DNA of 64,000 nt from CALXQW01 sp031553045. Lineage in GTDB: Bacteria > Verrucomicrobiota > Verrucomicrobiia > Opitutales > Intestinicryptomonadaceae. The stretch spans positions 115,112-179,111 of the forward strand of contig JAVBLZ010000011.1 of NCBI GenBank assembly GCA_031553045.1, given 5' to 3'. Under the pieces are notes generated by a model, which was not told the origin of the DNA, ran no database searches, and saw only the letters and a list, made by a program, of their open reading frames with translations. This document shows, in pieces, positions 62,716 through 64,000 of the stretch. The translations under genes were made by a program, and so were the position numbers. Within the stretch, counting starts at the first letter, position 1; the number at the start of each line of letters is the position of its first letter.

Positions 62716-63468
62716 ATGAAATACATCTGCAGAACTATACTACTTTTAATAATATCGTTTTCTACGCTGTGCGGGCAAGATAATGCCCCAAAGAGGGAGC
62801 GCCCTGAGGAGCTTTTGGCGCGCCTCAAAAGGAATCTTGTAAAATATGAAAATGGCGATGTCTGCTTAGAAATGAAGCCCTCCAAATTTTGTGAAGATTT
62901 ATTTAATAGTATAAATCGTAATGGAACTGGGGTTTGGGAAGCTATATTTATGTATCTTCTTTATTTAGACCCAGAAATGGATGCGAAATCCTATATTGAA
63001 GGGCTGGAAAAAAAGTCTTGGATACAACCATGGTTTCTTGGACTTCGCGAATACTTTAAGCGCATGGGTTTTAAACGGGTAAAAACCGAAACTTTAATTG
63101 CTAAAAGAATCCCAGACAGAGCAATTATGGATTGTATAGATGAAGGAATGCCTGTTCCAATATCAACAGAAAGCATAAGTAAATTTTTCACCGAGGCTTT
63201 AACGCAAAGAAGTGCTCTGCGTAAGGAAACGGCAAATATTGATGATTGGATTGCGATCTTAAAAAAATCTCCTCTCCCAAGAGATGTCCAAAAAGTTGGC
63301 GGGGACATGGGAGAAGGTGCTTTTATAGTAGGCTATAACAAAAAAAGCAAAGAGTACCTGCTTAAAATAAAATTGCACCAGTGGGAATTCATAGAGTATT
63401 GGGCTACAAGCGATGAAATGCAAAAGGTTTTAGGCCTTGGCAAAATACATCTGTTAACTTTGCAATAG
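62716..63468 (+). CDS. Secreted single-domain paralog of the four-repeat protein
   Basis: This 250-residue protein has a signal peptide (residues 1-~20, ending TLCGQD). The rest is one copy of the domain repeated four times in the product at 28304, closest to its first repeat: RPEELLARLKRNLVKYENGD, YLLYLDPEMDAKSYIEGL, LREYFKRMGFKRVK, CIDEGMPV, NIDDWI, FIVGYNKKSKEYLL and WATSDEM. It confirms the domain as an independent, exported unit. As in the other copies, no Cys-His pair at papain-like positions is seen. It sits in a region with RHS and phage remnants. Function is unknown. Confidence 0.75.
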   Translation: MKYICRTILLLIISFSTLCGQDNAPKRERPEELLARLKRNLVKYENGDVCLEMKPSKFCEDLFNSINRNGTGVWEAIFMYLLYLDPEMDAKSYIEGLEKKSWIQPWFLGLREYFKRMGFKRVKTETLIAKRIPDRAIMDCIDEGMPVPISTESISKFFTEALTQRSALRKETANIDDWIAILKKSPLPRDVQKVGGDMGEGAFIVGYNKKSKEYLLKIKLHQWEFIEYWATSDEMQKVLGLGKIHLLTLQ

Positions 63469-63487
63469 GCTGCTTACAAATTGTTTA

Positions 63488-63735
63488 TCATGGAGGCGTT
63501 GAGGCAAATTTCAGGGTCGATTTTTTTTCATTGGCTCGTAAGAGTTTTTCCGTGGGGCATTGACGGCAGGCGTAGTAGTGGAGGTGTTTCGTGTATCGTC
63601 GTAATAGCAGGATGAATAACGCAATGGATTTTGTTCGGCTAGGTTTTCAGACATTTTCATGATATCTCCGTAAGGGGAATGCTCATATTCTCCTAAACCA
63701 GCTATGTTTACCATGCGTAGATTTTTACACAAATG
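63488..63735 (-). pseudogene. RHS-repeat core relic
   Basis: The frame from about 63732 reads GLGEYEHSPYGDIMKMSENL, then AEQNPLRYSSCYYDD, matching the RHS-associated core (Y-E-Y-S-P-F-G...A-x-x-N-P-F-R-F-S-x-x-Y-D-D). The usual downstream TGLYYY...RYY part is seen only after a shift of frame (HYYACRQCPTEKLL, ending at 63488). No start, no YD repeats and no toxin tip remain; it is a fragment of a polymorphic RHS toxin gene. Confidence 0.65.
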
Positions 63736-63999
63736 TTATCTAATTTTATGAGGATCTAAATATACGGAAAGTGTATTTAATTTAGACGATGGAAACGAAC
63801 ACTGAATATGCGTCTGAATCAGGACTTCACTTCCATAATATCCATTAATTAGATTATCAGGATAAGTATTTAAAAACAAATTTTCGGAAAATGTACATCT
63901 ATTATACCAGATATACTTCCAAATCTCTTTCGGGGCAAATTTTGCAATGTGCGTCTTGTAAAAGCGCAGACCTCTTAAATTGCTAAATTTTAGTAAATC
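63736..63999 (-). CDS. Partial hypothetical protein at the right edge
   Basis: An open frame enters from beyond the window and ends at a TAA at 63736-63738; 87 residues are visible (LLKFSNLRGLRFYKTHIAKF, then APKEIWKYIWYNRC, ending YLDPHKIR). No domain is recognised. It lies directly upstream of the RHS relic on the same strand and in the same frame, separated by one stop codon, so it might be part of the same decayed gene or an accessory gene. Confidence 0.4.
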   Translation of the reverse strand, partial: DLLKFSNLRGLRFYKTHIAKFAPKEIWKYIWYNRCTFSENLFLNTYPDNLINGYYGSEVLIQTHIQCSFPSSKLNTLSVYLDPHKIR

Positions 64000-64000
64000 T

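Overview
The window looks like a chromosome segment of a host-associated or anaerobic Verrucomicrobiota bacterium, probably Opitutae-like. This is inferred from several traits: a PEP-CTERM protein with autotransporter-type beta repeats, a very large GreA-domain protein of the kind also seen in Chlamydiae, secreted proteins combining GQLK motifs with thrombospondin-type-3 repeats, a sulfatase and a beta-helix glycan enzyme, rhamnose kinase next to LutA, and start codons that mostly follow A/T-rich leaders rather than Shine-Dalgarno sites. No rRNA, tRNA or CRISPR array was found.

Layout. Positions 1-5925 (minus strand) hold lutA (cut by the window edge), rhaB, a very large LptA/OstA-like protein, elbB and a metallo-beta-lactamase hydrolase. 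Positions 6034-7668 hold an acyl-activating ligase. Positions 7736-17385 (minus) hold a tight gene string read from right to left: NuoE-like, NuoF/HydB-like, a NuoG-NfnA fusion and an NfnB/GltD-like subunit, which together resemble a Stn-type electron-bifurcating transhydrogenase; then an O-antigen-ligase-like protein, surE, comF and a hypothetical gene. Positions 17539-22131 hold crcB, a HAD phosphatase, the GreA-domain protein and rsmB.

Positions 22336-33528 form an accessory island of secreted proteins. It contains a frameshifted GQLK/TSP3/transglutaminase-like protein, two paralogous 'WR...NCS' proteins, pieces of a second transglutaminase gene, a 983-residue protein with four copies of an undescribed domain, a lipoprotein and a sulfatase. 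Positions 33643-41240 hold a chagasin-like inhibitor, a lysozyme-fold protein, and an overlapping pair made of a small exosortase (XrtK-like) and its apparent single substrate, a VIT-domain membrane protein with an MDEPE C-terminal signal; two more secreted proteins follow. Positions 41305-45730 hold an FAD oxidoreductase, a beta-helix protein and catalase.

Positions 45775-54900 are a complete Pho regulon: phoB-phoR transcribed divergently from a porin-pstSCAB-phoU operon, with a two-copy, 11-bp-period Pho box in between. Positions 54987-60214 hold the PEP-CTERM protein, then hcp with an Rrf2 regulator and a perfect 26-bp palindrome at its promoter. Positions 60250-64000 are a decaying mobile region: a 20-bp-period repeat array, an IS3 transposase tail, a class III Fic protein, a terminase-small-subunit relic, a ribbon-helix-helix protein with two dyads at its promoter region, a single-domain paralog of the 983-residue protein, and an RHS-core relic.

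The four observations I rate most worth following are the island's new repeat domain (five copies at two loci), the mosaic transglutaminase cassettes, the NuoEFG-Nfn enzyme, and the dedicated exosortase-substrate pair.
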